Positions 36,402 to 45,486 of a stretch of DNA of 49,650 nucleotides are shown here, piece by piece (position 1 is the first letter of the stretch; each line of letters opens with the position of its first letter). The stretch is taken from NCBI RefSeq assembly GCF_010672455.1, contig NZ_JAAHGO010000068.1:1-49650 (forward strand). The letters are read 5' to 3'. The translations under genes and the position numbers were made by a program. A model generated the notes under the pieces. It was not told the origin of the DNA, did no database searches, and worked only from the letters and a program-made list of their open reading frames with translations. This DNA is from Okeania sp. SIO2C9 (GTDB taxonomy: Bacteria; Cyanobacteriota; Cyanobacteriia; Cyanobacteriales; Microcoleaceae).

Positions 36402-36685
36402 TTGACATCCTCCCGACGCTGCTCTAGGAGACAGCGCGGGATTCCTAACCATCGCGCTCTTAGGCCTTTCTGCTGCCTCTTGCAGAGGAGCTGCGCTAAC
36501 AATGCACCAGCCTCCAAGGTCGAGCCTCTTTTCGGTCTTAAAGTCGCTCCACAGACTGACACTGCTAGCCCAGCAGCCAGACTCTAAGTTTAACATACTA
36601 TTGACAAAACCGCAAAATTGATTGGTTCTCCCATGCGACGCTCCCCTTCGGGAGAGCGCGGGTCTTCAACCAACGTTGAAATAAA
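36402..36685 (-). repeat. Family F element, copy 3, inserted in tnpB
   Basis: The 284 bp element runs (plus strand) from TTGACATCCTCCCGACGCTG to GGGTCTTCAACCAACGTTGA and AATAAAAATT. It lies between tnpB codons for FVYE and IQLVKLD. Its interior (inverse strand) shares GGAGCGACTTTAAGACCGAA, AGAGGCTCGACCTTGGAGGC and AGCTCCTCTGCAAGAGGCAGC with copy 2, with changes that keep the stems. Confidence 0.7.
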
Positions 36686-37410
36686 AATTCAATTAGTCAA
36701 GTTAGACAAAACCCATGCTCTTTCTATTGACCACGGTTTAGACAACTGGTTGACTTGTGTGGATACTCTAGGACACAGCTTTATTGTCGATGGCAAACAT
36801 CTGAAATCGAAAAACCAGTGGTACAACAAACAAATAGCTGCTCTCAAGGAAAATCAACCACAAGGTTTTTGGTCTAAAAGATTAGCTCGCATCACTGAAA
36901 AGCGTGATTGCTTCGTTCCTCGCAACCAGATGCGGGATGCTGTTAACATGCGCAGCGCGATTAATCATCAACCATGGCCTTAAACATGGAATTGGTACAA
37001 TCGTTTTTGGTTGGAATAAAGGTCAAAAACAATCAATTGAACTAGGGACTAAAACTAACCAAAAGTTGGTACAAATTCCTACTGCAAGACTCAAAGAACG
37101 AATCAAGGAACTTTGTAGCTTATATGGGTTACAATTTGTAGAAACCGAAGAGTCTTATACCTAGAAAGCTAGCTTTTTAGATCATGATGTTCTCCCAACC
37201 AGGGCGTGAAAAACCCGACAACTGGGAACCATCAGGAAAGCGCGTTAAACGAGGTTTATATCGTTCTGCTGCGGGCTATTTAATTAATGCTGATTGCAAT
37301 GGTGCAGCCAACATCCTTAGAAAAGTAGCTGGAAGGTTCAATCTTAATTTGGACCAACTAGGTAGAGGCGCATTGACAACGCCTTTAAGAGTTCGATTTT
37401 GGATTGCTTA

Positions 37411-37443
37411 AGAATCCCCGTCTATGCGCGAGCGGGGAGTGTC
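37411..37443 (+). other. Right-end hairpin of the IS605 element
   Basis: GAATCCCCGTC, TATGCGCGAG and CGGGGAGTGTCAAG form a stem CCCCG/CGGGG right after the tnpB stop codon, as at the right end of tnpB elements. Similar ends occur in family F. The following 270 bases to the glycosyltransferase gene show no further feature. Confidence 0.65.
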
Positions 37444-37710
37444 AAGAAATATTCTCCTTGTGTAGATTAAGTGAGGTAAAAAACAAAAAACAATGTACTT
37501 CACCACACTGAGAAATGCTATTTTACTCCAAACAATCAATCAAAATATTGTCATTTTTATCGATAAAATTTATAGTATTTTCAGCCTGTATGCCATAATA
37601 AAAATTATGGGATGTTTTCCTGATTAACATGAACTATGGGGAATAATGAACTACATCTCTTAATTACTTAAAACTTTAATTCTGGTAAATTAGTAAACTC
37701 AAACCCATTT

Positions 37711-38676
37711 ATGCTCCAATTTACAATAGCTATATGCACTTATAATGGAGAAACTCGTTTAGGTGAAGTTCTAGAAAAACTCAGTCATCAATTAAATCAG
37801 CATAATATTTCTTGGGAAGTTTTGGTTGTTGATAATAATAGTCAAGATAAAACTGCTGAATGTGTGTGTAAGTACCAAACTCTTTGGGCAGGAAAAATTG
37901 AATTAAGATACACTTTTGAATCAAAACAAGGATTAGCTTTTGCTCGACAAACTGCTATTGAAAAAGCACGAGGTAAATTAGTCGGATTTATTGATGATGA
38001 TAATTTTCCTCAAAAAGATTGGTTAGAGTCAGCTTGTTTTTTTGCTGAAAGTCATCCTCAAGTAGGAGCATTTGGTAGTCAAGTTGAGGGTTATTTTGAA
38101 AAAGAACTACCAAAAGATTTTGATAAAATAGCTAGTTTTTTAGCAGTAATTGACCGTGGAGAACAAGCTTTTATTTATCAACCAGAAAAACGAATTCTCC
38201 CTCCTGGAGCGGGACTAGTTGTTCTTCGTCAAGCTTGGTTAGACTGTGTTCCGAAAAAATTATTTCTCACAGGTAGAATTGGTAACTCTATGTTAGCCAG
38301 TGAAGATTTAGAAGCTTTATCCTATATCCAACGTGGCGGTTGGGAAATTTGGCATAATCCTCAGATGGTAATTACACATAAAATACCTCCAAAGCGCTTA
38401 GAAAAAGAATACTTACTTTCTCTGGTAAGGGGTGTTGGTTTAGCAAGACATCATATCAGAATGATTCGTATAAGTAGTTGGCAAAGACCCTTGGCTGTTC
38501 CTATTTATATTGCAAATGATTTGAGGAAAATATTATTGTATTATTTACAGCATGGAAAACATTGTCAAACAGAACTTAGTTTAGCTTGTAAGATGGAATT
38601 TTTATGGAGTAGTTTATTAAGCCCTTTTTATCTTTGGAGAAAAAAGTTATCTGACTATATTAATACATTCAAATAA
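37711..38676 (+). CDS. Family 2 glycosyltransferase, HpsE-like
   Basis: The 321-residue GT-A enzyme starts FTIAICTYNGETRLGEVLEK, then WEVLVVDNNSQDKT (nucleotide-sugar binding), GKLVGFIDDDNFPQKDWLES with the DDD metal site, and an acceptor-region block SEDLEALSYIQRGGWEIWHN with the ED catalytic pair. It should transfer a sugar to a growing polysaccharide at the cytoplasmic face; a weak hydrophobic helix lies near the C-terminus. The sequence is reminiscent of HpsE of hormogonium polysaccharide loci in filamentous cyanobacteria. It lies 15 bases upstream of a pyruvyl transferase gene, probably in one operon. Confidence 0.85.
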   Translation: MLQFTIAICTYNGETRLGEVLEKLSHQLNQHNISWEVLVVDNNSQDKTAECVCKYQTLWAGKIELRYTFESKQGLAFARQTAIEKARGKLVGFIDDDNFPQKDWLESACFFAESHPQVGAFGSQVEGYFEKELPKDFDKIASFLAVIDRGEQAFIYQPEKRILPPGAGLVVLRQAWLDCVPKKLFLTGRIGNSMLASEDLEALSYIQRGGWEIWHNPQMVITHKIPPKRLEKEYLLSLVRGVGLARHHIRMIRISSWQRPLAVPIYIANDLRKILLYYLQHGKHCQTELSLACKMEFLWSSLLSPFYLWRKKLSDYINTFK

Positions 38677-38691
38677 AATATAAATAATACT

Positions 38692-39762
38692 ATGACAAAC
38701 CCTGAAACTATTAAAGAAAAATTGCATCATTCTCTAGCTAATCTAGAAAAATATGAAAAATGTGCCTTACTAGATTATCCTGATTATTTGAATTTAGGAG
38801 ACCATCTAATTTGGTTAGGTTCTGTTCTTTATCTAACTAAAGTTAATCACACAAAAATTGAGTATTCTGCTAGTGTGAAAAATTTTTCTGCTAGAGAAAT
38901 GGAAGAAAAAATTGGTCAAGCTCCTATCTTTCTTAATGGTGGTGGAAATTTAGGAGATTTGTGGGGAGAATGTCAAAGATTTCGAGAGAAAATTATTACT
39001 CAATATCAAGACCGTCCTATAGTAATTTTACCCCAAAGTATTTACTTTAAAAATTTAGAGAATCTCAAAAATACAGCAAATATTTTTAATAGTCACCCAG
39101 ATTTAACAATTTTTGTTAGAGATAGTCTAAGTTATGAACTGGCTAGTGAATATTTTACTAAATGCCAAATTTTTATGGCTCCTGATATGGCTTTTCAAAT
39201 GATTAATAGTCTGAACAGAGAGCAACAAAAAAATCACAACAATTCTATACTGTATCTATGTCGAGATGACCGTGAATTGAATCAAACTTTTGCTCCTACT
39301 CAGCTCGGATTATCTAATTTAGTTATTGAGGATTGGGTTTCCTACAAATGGGTGTTAGGAGTCGAAAAAACTAAGTTTATGAGATTGGTAGCAACTCTAT
39401 TTAGAGAAGGATGGCAAAGAGGTTTAGCTACTCCCCAAGAATGGTTTACCAGGCAACAATGGCTAGCTTCTCATCCCTATACACCCAAGTTTCAGAATTT
39501 ACAATACTCTAATTTACACAGTCGGTCGTGGCACTTTATTCATAGTGCAATCTATCAATTGCAACCCCATAAATTAGTAATTACCAATCGTTTACATGGT
39601 CATATTTTATGTATTTTACTCAATAAACCTCACATATTTTTGCCCAATGCTTATCACAAAAATGAATTATTTTATCAAACCTGGACATGGGAAATTCCCT
39701 TTTGTAAATTTGTCAAAGATTTAGATGAAATTCCTACCTCAGTATCTGAATTACTGAGTTAA
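38692..39762 (+). CDS. Polysaccharide pyruvyl transferase family protein
   Basis: The 356-residue protein shows the family pattern: NLGDHLIWLG near the start, IFLNGGGNLGDLWGECQRFR, RPIVILPQSIYFKNLEN, TIFVRDSLSYELAS, MAPDMAF and, near the C-terminus, KLVITNRLHGHILCILLNKP with the conserved Arg-Leu-His-Gly. Members transfer pyruvate from phosphoenolpyruvate to sugar hydroxyls, or act as related GT-B enzymes. Position between a GT2 gene and an asparagine-synthetase-like gene suggests work on the same glycan. Confidence 0.88.
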   Translation: MTNPETIKEKLHHSLANLEKYEKCALLDYPDYLNLGDHLIWLGSVLYLTKVNHTKIEYSASVKNFSAREMEEKIGQAPIFLNGGGNLGDLWGECQRFREKIITQYQDRPIVILPQSIYFKNLENLKNTANIFNSHPDLTIFVRDSLSYELASEYFTKCQIFMAPDMAFQMINSLNREQQKNHNNSILYLCRDDRELNQTFAPTQLGLSNLVIEDWVSYKWVLGVEKTKFMRLVATLFREGWQRGLATPQEWFTRQQWLASHPYTPKFQNLQYSNLHSRSWHFIHSAIYQLQPHKLVITNRLHGHILCILLNKPHIFLPNAYHKNELFYQTWTWEIPFCKFVKDLDEIPTSVSELLS

Positions 39763-39814
39763 TTAGAATTAGTTCCATAATTAAATATAAAAATAGGAAA
39801 AAAATCAATAAATT

Positions 39815-41608
39815 ATGACTAATCTAATAATTATTGTCGATCAAAATCCAGAACGTAGAACAAATTTTATCAACAAAGTTAGACCATTATTACCACCCTT
39901 CACAGGATTAGTAACTAACTCTTGTATGACAGGATATTTTGCTAGTATTTGGGCAGCTAATTCTCAAGCTCCTATCACTCATTGTACCAATAATAATGGT
40001 GCTGCTGTAGTTTGGGGAAATGCCATAACTCATGATTCAACCGAGCAGATTAATGCAGATTCTTTACAACAAAAATGGAATCCTTTCAACAATAATAATA
40101 CTTTTCCTAGCTTTGATGGTTTTTACGCTGCTGTAGTTTACAATCCCGAACATGGACTGATAGTTGGAACCGATTTATTAGGCTTTTTTCCTCTTTATTA
40201 TTATACTGATGAAAATGTTGTTCTCATTGGCTCAAGTCCAGAACTTTTTAGATATCATCCTAACTTTAATACTAAATTTAATCCACAAGGTTTAGTAGGA
40301 TTATTATTACTGCGGGTTTTAGTTAACGGAGAAACACTTTGGTCAAATGCCAAACGTTTAGGTGCAGGAAATATCCTGCAATGGCACCCTGAAACTGGTG
40401 CTAAAGAGTTAGAACATTATCGTCTTCCTTGCTCCAGCGAGTATGCTCCCTATTCCCATCTTTCATTTTCAGAACATTTAGATATTCTAGATGAAGCAAT
40501 AGACCAGGCGATCGCTCGCCAAACTTCCACAAGCAAAAAACATAACTTTTTGTTGTCAGGAGGGTTAGACTCGCGGATGTTAGCCGGATTTCTCCAGCGT
40601 CAAGGAATTGAGCCAGTGGCCTTTACTCTAGGGAAAAAGGGCGATATAGAGCTAGAATGTGCCACTGCTGTAGCTCGTCATTTTGGTTGGGAACACAAAG
40701 TTGTTTCAACTCCGATGAGCCAGTATCCTTTTTATGCTAACTTTGTCGTCAATTGGGAACACTTGGCTGGAGGTTTTGGTGGCACAACTGGGATGTTTTC
40801 CGATGCTCACTCCTATCTAAGAGATTCACCAGGCACAATTATTAATGGTTTAGCTATAGATCCAACTATTGGTTGGAAATATTACAATATCCATACTTCT
40901 TTCCAAGAGACATTTTTAAAGTGTAAAGTCTTTTCACCTAAGATATTAAGTCAATTACTCAACCAAGATATATTTGCTAATTTAGTCTCGGATACAATGG
41001 ACACTCTTCAAAAGACTTATGATGCATATTCAGGTTTAGAGTATCAAAAAGAATTTTACTTCAGGCTTTACCATCTTCATCGATTGAAGCTGGGTATATT
41101 AGCTTGGGAAAGTTCCTTTGGTGCATGGCCGATACTACCAATATTAGATAGAAAACTGTTAGAAAGTATAGTTGTATTACCAGCTTCAACAATGAAGAGC
41201 AGACTGGCGCAAAAAGAACTTGTCTGTACGCGATTTCCACATTTAGCACAATTACCATTAGACCGCAATTCTTGGGATATGCAGCCCCTAAAACCTAGTC
41301 CAACTCGTCAACAGTTAAGTTTATTATTCAAATTGCAACAAAAATGGCGAAGGCTAAAACTTGAATTTGGTTATGACCAACGTTATTACTATAGAATTTT
41401 TGATATTAACAATGTAGGATATCAAGCAGTACGAAGAGAAGCAGAACCTTATCGATCTAAAGTCGAGCATTTATTTAATATGGATGTTTTGAATGAATTG
41501 CTACCTCCTCCTGATGTTAAGTTAAAATATAAGTCAGATTCTATTCTAGAAGCCTCTGGGCTTAAAGTTTTATTAGGACTGTTACTCTGGTCAAAAAATA
41601 ATTTGTAA
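39815..41608 (+). CDS. Asparagine-synthetase-like ATP-dependent amide-forming protein
   Basis: The 597-residue protein has an N-terminal Ntn-hydrolase-like part (about 1-200; FDGFYAAVVYNPEHGLIVGT, NPQGLVGLLLLRVLVNGETL). The nucleophile Cys2 of AsnB is absent: the start is MTNLII, so it should not hydrolyse glutamine in the usual way. The synthetase part has the PP-loop LSGGLDSRMLAGFL (SGGLDS at 248-253), GFGGTTGMFSDAHS and DRNSWDMQPL. Related proteins activate a carboxylate as an acyl-adenylate for amide formation. Its location after the glycosyltransferase and pyruvyl transferase points to modification of a glycan or attached acid; the substrate is unknown. The spacing of 52 bases is compatible with co-transcription. 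Confidence 0.85.
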   Translation: MTNLIIIVDQNPERRTNFINKVRPLLPPFTGLVTNSCMTGYFASIWAANSQAPITHCTNNNGAAVVWGNAITHDSTEQINADSLQQKWNPFNNNNTFPSFDGFYAAVVYNPEHGLIVGTDLLGFFPLYYYTDENVVLIGSSPELFRYHPNFNTKFNPQGLVGLLLLRVLVNGETLWSNAKRLGAGNILQWHPETGAKELEHYRLPCSSEYAPYSHLSFSEHLDILDEAIDQAIARQTSTSKKHNFLLSGGLDSRMLAGFLQRQGIEPVAFTLGKKGDIELECATAVARHFGWEHKVVSTPMSQYPFYANFVVNWEHLAGGFGGTTGMFSDAHSYLRDSPGTIINGLAIDPTIGWKYYNIHTSFQETFLKCKVFSPKILSQLLNQDIFANLVSDTMDTLQKTYDAYSGLEYQKEFYFRLYHLHRLKLGILAWESSFGAWPILPILDRKLLESIVVLPASTMKSRLAQKELVCTRFPHLAQLPLDRNSWDMQPLKPSPTRQQLSLLFKLQQKWRRLKLEFGYDQRYYYRIFDINNVGYQAVRREAEPYRSKVEHLFNMDVLNELLPPPDVKLKYKSDSILEASGLKVLLGLLLWSKNNL

Positions 41609-41620
41609 TTCATCTTTCAA

Positions 41621-41742
41621 CAATTAATAATTAATAATTAATAATTACCTCTCCTTGAAAAGAAGAGGATTGACTAATCATGAAAAATTTTCTTTTTATC
41701 CCCTTTTAAGGGGAGGCTTTAAACCACAATTTTTCGGTAATT
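41621..41742 (-). repeat. MITE family D, copy 7 (variant)
   Basis: Inverse orientation: CAATTAATAATTAATAATTA, AATTACCTCTCCTTG, GGATTGACTAATCATGAAAA, CCCCTTTTAAGGGG, ending TTTTTCGGTAATT. It shares the GATTAGTCAATCC half with copy 5 and lies directly before the QueC-like pseudogene. Confidence 0.7.
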
Positions 41743-41745
41743 TGT

Positions 41746-42570
41746 ATGTCTAAAGCTCATCTCTGGCAAGAATAAATAGTTGAAGCTGATGGTTTTATTA
41801 CTATTAGCGTAACTATTGAAAATCCTCAACAAAATCGACAGCAATTATGGTATCGCATACCCAAAAATTATCGTTCTATCTTAACGTCAAGCTGCGACCC
41901 TTTTCTCATTGTTGTCATCTTTTTGGCAATGAATCAAAACACAGATTTAATGGTACATGGAGAAATTTCTCCCTCTCTACTGAAAAATTTAGAATAGTTT
42001 CAAATAATTTGGTCTGCTTGGAAACCAGAGCAATATAAAATCATCCAAATTAATGTTGAAACTGAACGAGAGCAAGAAACAATTTTAGAAACAGAAAAAG
42101 CCATTAGTGCTTTTTCTGGAGGAGTTGATAGTTGTTTTACAGCCTTTCGTCATCATCGAGGAGATTGTGGCAGACAAAAACGTAATCTAAAAGCAGGTTT
42201 GATGGTGCATGGTTTTGATATTCCCATAGAGCAAAAAGAAATATTTCCTAGTGCTGCTCAAAAGTCTCAAATCATGTTATCAAATTTAGGTATGGAATTA
42301 ATTCCGATGGCAACTAACTTTCGGAAAGTAATTAAACTTGATTGGGAAGATGTTTTTGGCACAGCGATCACTTCTTGTTTGTCTTTAGTTCAGAAAGGTT
42401 ATAATATAGGCTTAATTCCTGCTTATTATGCTTATCGAGACATTTCTCTACCCTATTACTCAAATCCATTAACCGTTCCTTTACTATCCAGTCAATCTTT
42501 TGCGGTCGTACATGATGGGGGTAAATTAGGTCGTTTAGAGAAAATAAAAGAGATTCATAATTGGGATTAA
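41746..42570 (+). pseudogene. QueC-like PP-loop protein, pseudogene with two in-frame stops and no C-terminus
   Basis: From ATG 41746 one continuous frame reads MSKAHLWQE, TAA (41773), IVEADGFITISVTIENPQQN, LWYRIPKNYRS, MVHGEISPSLLKNLE, TAG (41995), then KAISAFSGGVDSCFTAFRHH, AGLMVHGFDIPIEQKEIF, MATNFRKVIKLDWEDVF and VVHDGGKLGRLEKIKEIHNWD before a stop. It is a close paralogue of the gene at 43759-44955 on the opposite strand. The PP-loop SGGVDS is intact, but the zinc cysteine block (CxxCxxC) and everything after it are missing. Frame preservation over 270 codons with two stops suggests recent inactivation. Confidence 0.85.
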
Positions 42571-42694
42571 GCTTTGGTGATTTTTTTACTGAATAAACAA
42601 AAAAAGAACTAGAATTTATTAATTTTCAAAAGGTTTTATTTGATTGAGTAAAGCATTTTTCCGTTCTCTATTTGAGTCAATAATTATGATAAAG

Positions 42695-43777
42695 TTAGCC
42701 ATAATTTTTGAGATTTTTCATCTTGTTGTTAATTAATTTATATAGTTGTTTTATATTGTCTTGATTACTTTCTGCGGGTAAAGAAAAATGTTCTTGAATT
42801 AGATCGATACCCATTTGAGAATTAGCAATTACACCAGTTACTAAATCAATTTCAATTCCCAAACCAGAAAGAACAGATTTTGCTCCCTGAATACCACATA
42901 AATCAGAAGCACTCAGAATATGAATATCTATCATTTGGTGCTGTTTCAAATATTTAAGAATATCCAAAACATGATAACTGCCAATTAAACCATCACCAAA
43001 CTCTAAAACAATTAAGTCTGGCTGGTTTGCCTGGAAATGATTAATAATATTTAAACTAGAGGAAATTATATTATTAATATCATTACCACAGGTAGAAGGA
43101 AAGCCCATATCAACAAAATCTAAAACAGATTGAGCGCCTGCATTCTGAAATAATATCAATTCTTCAAGAAAGGCAAAACCTGTTAGCTTCCCAGCAACAA
43201 CTTTTTTCCCTGTTTCAGAAAAAGCTCGAATAATATTACAAGCCATTGTTGTTTTTCCTGTTTCCATTCCTGTGCCAATTAAAGCAATAGTTGCTGCTGG
43301 GTTGGATTGAATAGGAATTTTTGGTAGAGTAAAGTCAAAAAGATTAAGTATTTTTCCATCATTATTAGTAATAATTCCTAAAACTTTGATTGGCATAGGA
43401 TTACCCCATTCAGGAAAAATACCTGTTACTTTTCCCGCAACACCAGCAGAACCTAGTAAATACAAGATATCGTCAGAACTAATACTATCAGTTACAACAC
43501 CAGCAAATTCTAGAGTAGCTTTTCGATAACCCAATACCACAGGCAGAATATCTCCCTCTGTTGCTACACTAATATCTCCGTTAATAGACTCAATGTAAGC
43601 CCTTTTGTTTTCAGTTTCTAATACTTCAACAACTACACAATCTCCCTCTTTAACCTTCACTTGATTAAGAGCATTAATTTCTACAGAAACTGCTGAACTA
43701 AAATCAACATTTTTGAATATAGATGGAATTTTATCAAAATCTTTTTTGTTGTTTAAAATCATAATTTTTGCTTCCAT
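42695..43777 (-). CDS. P-loop NTPase, dethiobiotin synthetase/DUF1611-like
   Basis: The 360-residue protein has an N-terminal all-beta part (about 1-155, Val/Glu-rich, with GDCVVVEVLETENKRAYIES and LGYRKATLEFAGVVTDSISS). A nucleotide-binding domain follows: IALIGTGMETGKTTMA (Walker A GTGMETGKTT, 168-177), KVVAGKLTGFAFLEEL, DFVDMGFPSTCG and DLIVLEFGDGLIGSYHVLD. GTGMETGKT and the Asp/Glu-Gly patterns recall dethiobiotin synthetase and DUF1611/DgcN proteins, which use ATP to activate or acylate small molecules. The exact reaction is unknown. Its start overlaps the preceding QueC-like gene by 19 bases (or 4 if the second Met at 43762 is used), indicating translational coupling. The pairing with a PP-loop enzyme is unusual. 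Confidence 0.75.
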   Translation of the reverse strand: MEAKIMILNNKKDFDKIPSIFKNVDFSSAVSVEINALNQVKVKEGDCVVVEVLETENKRAYIESINGDISVATEGDILPVVLGYRKATLEFAGVVTDSISSDDILYLLGSAGVAGKVTGIFPEWGNPMPIKVLGIITNNDGKILNLFDFTLPKIPIQSNPAATIALIGTGMETGKTTMACNIIRAFSETGKKVVAGKLTGFAFLEELILFQNAGAQSVLDFVDMGFPSTCGNDINNIISSSLNIINHFQANQPDLIVLEFGDGLIGSYHVLDILKYLKQHQMIDIHILSASDLCGIQGAKSVLSGLGIEIDLVTGVIANSQMGIDLIQEHFSLPAESNQDNIKQLYKLINNKMKNLKNYG

Positions 43778-44955
43778 GCATTTTTAATTTTTTTGAGATT
43801 ATTTTTGATTTCTAAAGGAGTATTTTTTTTGATATATTCTAAAATTCGATTGCGTTTAATTGACTTTTGTAGGGCTTTTACCCAAGATTGGGATAACAAA
43901 CTTTTATCTCTTGCTTGAATTTGATTGATGAGACTTTCCATCACACCAATTTCCAAACCTCTAAGCTTGAGATTTAAAATTTGTTGGTCTGTAACATCTT
44001 TTTCAAAACAACAAGGCAGTCCATAATTTAAAGCACGAAAAGTCAGAATAGTACGAATACACTTCTCACATTTTCCACAGTTTTGATCTTTATTTTCTCC
44101 TTGCCAGCAAACTCGTAGATTTTCTGTAATTTCTTGCCAATTTAGAATTTTCTCAGTTTTTTGTAATCGAGTAAAAGCAGATCCATCATTAATAATTTCT
44201 AAAGACTTACTTGATAAAAATGAATCTGTAATCGGGTCGAAAGCAGAAGGCAAAACCATTTTGGTGTAGTAAGTAGAAGCAGGAATAATTCCTTGAGTAT
44301 AACCTTTACTGAAAAAATGTAAACAAGAAGCTACGGTTGTATTAAAAACATCTTCCCAATCAAGTTTAATGACTTGACGAAAATTAGTAGCCATCTCAAT
44401 TAACTCTATTCCTAAACTGTTCGTTATAATTATAGATTTTTTCAACGCTCTAGTAAATACATCTTCTTGTGAAATAGGAATATCTAAACCATGTACCATT
44501 AAACCAGCTAATAAATTATATTTTTTTCTTCTATGAACATCTTTACTATGACGAAAAGCAGTAAAACAACTATCTAAACCACCTGAAAATGCTGAAATAG
44601 CTTTTGGTTGACCTAATGGCTTTTCTAATTCTTTTTCTGTGTCTGCTTGAACCATAATTTTTGTATATTTTTGCAATGGATAGCAGCACCATGCATCTTG
44701 AAATTCATCTAAATTATCCAGTAAAGAAGGAGAGACTTGACCATGGACAATTAGATCACAACCTTGACTCATTGCTAATAAAATTGTCGCAATCACAAAA
44801 GAATCACAGGTAGTGTTTATCTCTTCTTGATATTTAAGAGAAAAACGATACCAAAGATTAACTTGAGATTGATTTGACATTTCTATAGTGGTACTGACAT
44901 GAACTAAATTATTGATTATTTTAGTTTCTTCTTGCCAAAGATGTATTTTTGCCAT
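43759..44955 (-). CDS. QueC-like PP-loop ATPase, paralogue C
   Basis: The 398-residue protein has an N-terminal part of about 118 residues unlike QueC (HLWQEETKIINNLVHVSTTI, LIVHGQVSPSLLDNL). The N-type ATP-pyrophosphatase core follows: SAFSGGLDSCFTAF (SGGLDS 124-129), GLMVHGLDIPI, MATNFRQVIKLDWEDVF and EIINDGSAFTRLQKTEKI. The zinc site is C283-x9-C293-G-K-C296-E-K-C299, the same layout as QueC. QueC turns carboxydeazaguanine into preQ0 with ATP and ammonia. This protein is longer, clustered with paralogues and not with queD/E/F, so it more likely adenylates another carboxylate. A basic C-terminal tail (about 345-398) is also unusual. It is translationally coupled to the P-loop NTPase downstream. 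Confidence 0.8.
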   Translation of the reverse strand: MAKIHLWQEETKIINNLVHVSTTIEMSNQSQVNLWYRFSLKYQEEINTTCDSFVIATILLAMSQGCDLIVHGQVSPSLLDNLDEFQDAWCCYPLQKYTKIMVQADTEKELEKPLGQPKAISAFSGGLDSCFTAFRHSKDVHRRKKYNLLAGLMVHGLDIPISQEDVFTRALKKSIIITNSLGIELIEMATNFRQVIKLDWEDVFNTTVASCLHFFSKGYTQGIIPASTYYTKMVLPSAFDPITDSFLSSKSLEIINDGSAFTRLQKTEKILNWQEITENLRVCWQGENKDQNCGKCEKCIRTILTFRALNYGLPCCFEKDVTDQQILNLKLRGLEIGVMESLINQIQARDKSLLSQSWVKALQKSIKRNRILEYIKKNTPLEIKNNLKKIKNAWKQKL

Positions 44956-44995
44956 TACTATATTATAATTTGCTTTAGGAATAGGAAGATTTGAG

Positions 44996-45232
44996 ATTAA
45001 CAGTCAAGTCTTTGAGGAACAAAAAATTTTGTTAGACAATACAATAATAAAATTTACTATGTTTGAGCAAATTTATCAAGATTATGTCTGCCATTCAATA
45101 TTTATGTTTTATTATTGAGGGTTTTAATGCAGTATTATAAATTTTTTCATTCTCTTTAACAGACTGCCACAAATTAATCATTGGTTGTGGATAATCAACA
45201 CCAATTTTTACACCAAACTTCTTTTGTTCAAC
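44996..45232 (-). repeat. Duplicated 3' end of the CRY-DASH gene plus flanking DNA
   Basis: This segment matches 47945-48182. It contains the last ~45 codons of the photolyase (VEQKKFGVKIGVDYPQPMIN, LWQSVKENEKIYN, stop at 45095) with several substitutions, followed by the shared spacer TTTGAGGAACAAAAAATTTT, TAGACAATACAATAATAAA. It lies 41 bases before gene C; the source segment lies 61 bases before gene A. It is a scar of tandem duplication, not a gene. Confidence 0.9.
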
Positions 45233-45258
45233 TCGGTGTAATGAGGTACACCTTATTT

Positions 45259-45364
45259 TACAGCGCTTTTCGCTCTTGATGAACCACATCTTCACAAGCA
45301 AAACTTTGTAGGGACGTTCCATGGAACGTCCCTACTGTGGTCTACCCAAATGAAAACCGCTGTA
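45259..45364 (-). repeat. MITE family A, copy 3
   Basis: The 106 bp copy starts TACAGCGCTTTTCGC and ends GAAAACCGCTGTA, with inner palindrome GGGACGTTCCATGGAACGTCCC. It borders the photolyase scar. ATCATGTCCG (a family E end) is found 60 bases further at 45422. Confidence 0.8.
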
Positions 45365-45486
45365 AGGCAGAAGTCAGAAGTCAAAAACCAAGAAGATTGG
45401 ACTGTACCTAATATCAAAGGAAACCGCTGTATCATGTCCGTTGTAAGAATTGTATAGTGCTTAAAATTATTGGCAAAATTATCAAG

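Larger units (their letters stand above)
35642..37411 (+). pseudogene. tnpB: tnpB (IS200/IS605 RNA-guided nuclease) broken by a frameshift and two inserted elements
   Basis: Start MSKKTKNMG, a frameshift, then LLHPDKNLSAILEYLCGEAN, VFNCSVYYARQVFLKENRFV and NYRKPGLFT up to 35994. After MITE D (to ~36208) the frame resumes VSYPKRWLKLTDKGIRV and PHHGCFYVEFVYE. A family F element occupies 36402-36685, then LVKLDKTHALSIDHGLDNWL with the first RuvC Asp, a broken MRDAVNM segment, GTIVFGWNKGQKQSI, IPTARLKERIKELCSLYGLQ and FVETEESYT with the RuvC Glu. The last part is PGREKPDNWEPSGKRVKRGL and INADCNGAANILRK with the final Asp, ending FWIA. The zinc-finger region between is abnormal. All catalytic blocks can be recognised, but no continuous frame exists. 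Confidence 0.9.

Noticed and set aside
45095-45322. 75-residue open frame on the minus strand
   Set aside because: It is the duplicated photolyase end joined to a MITE end, with no start of its own.
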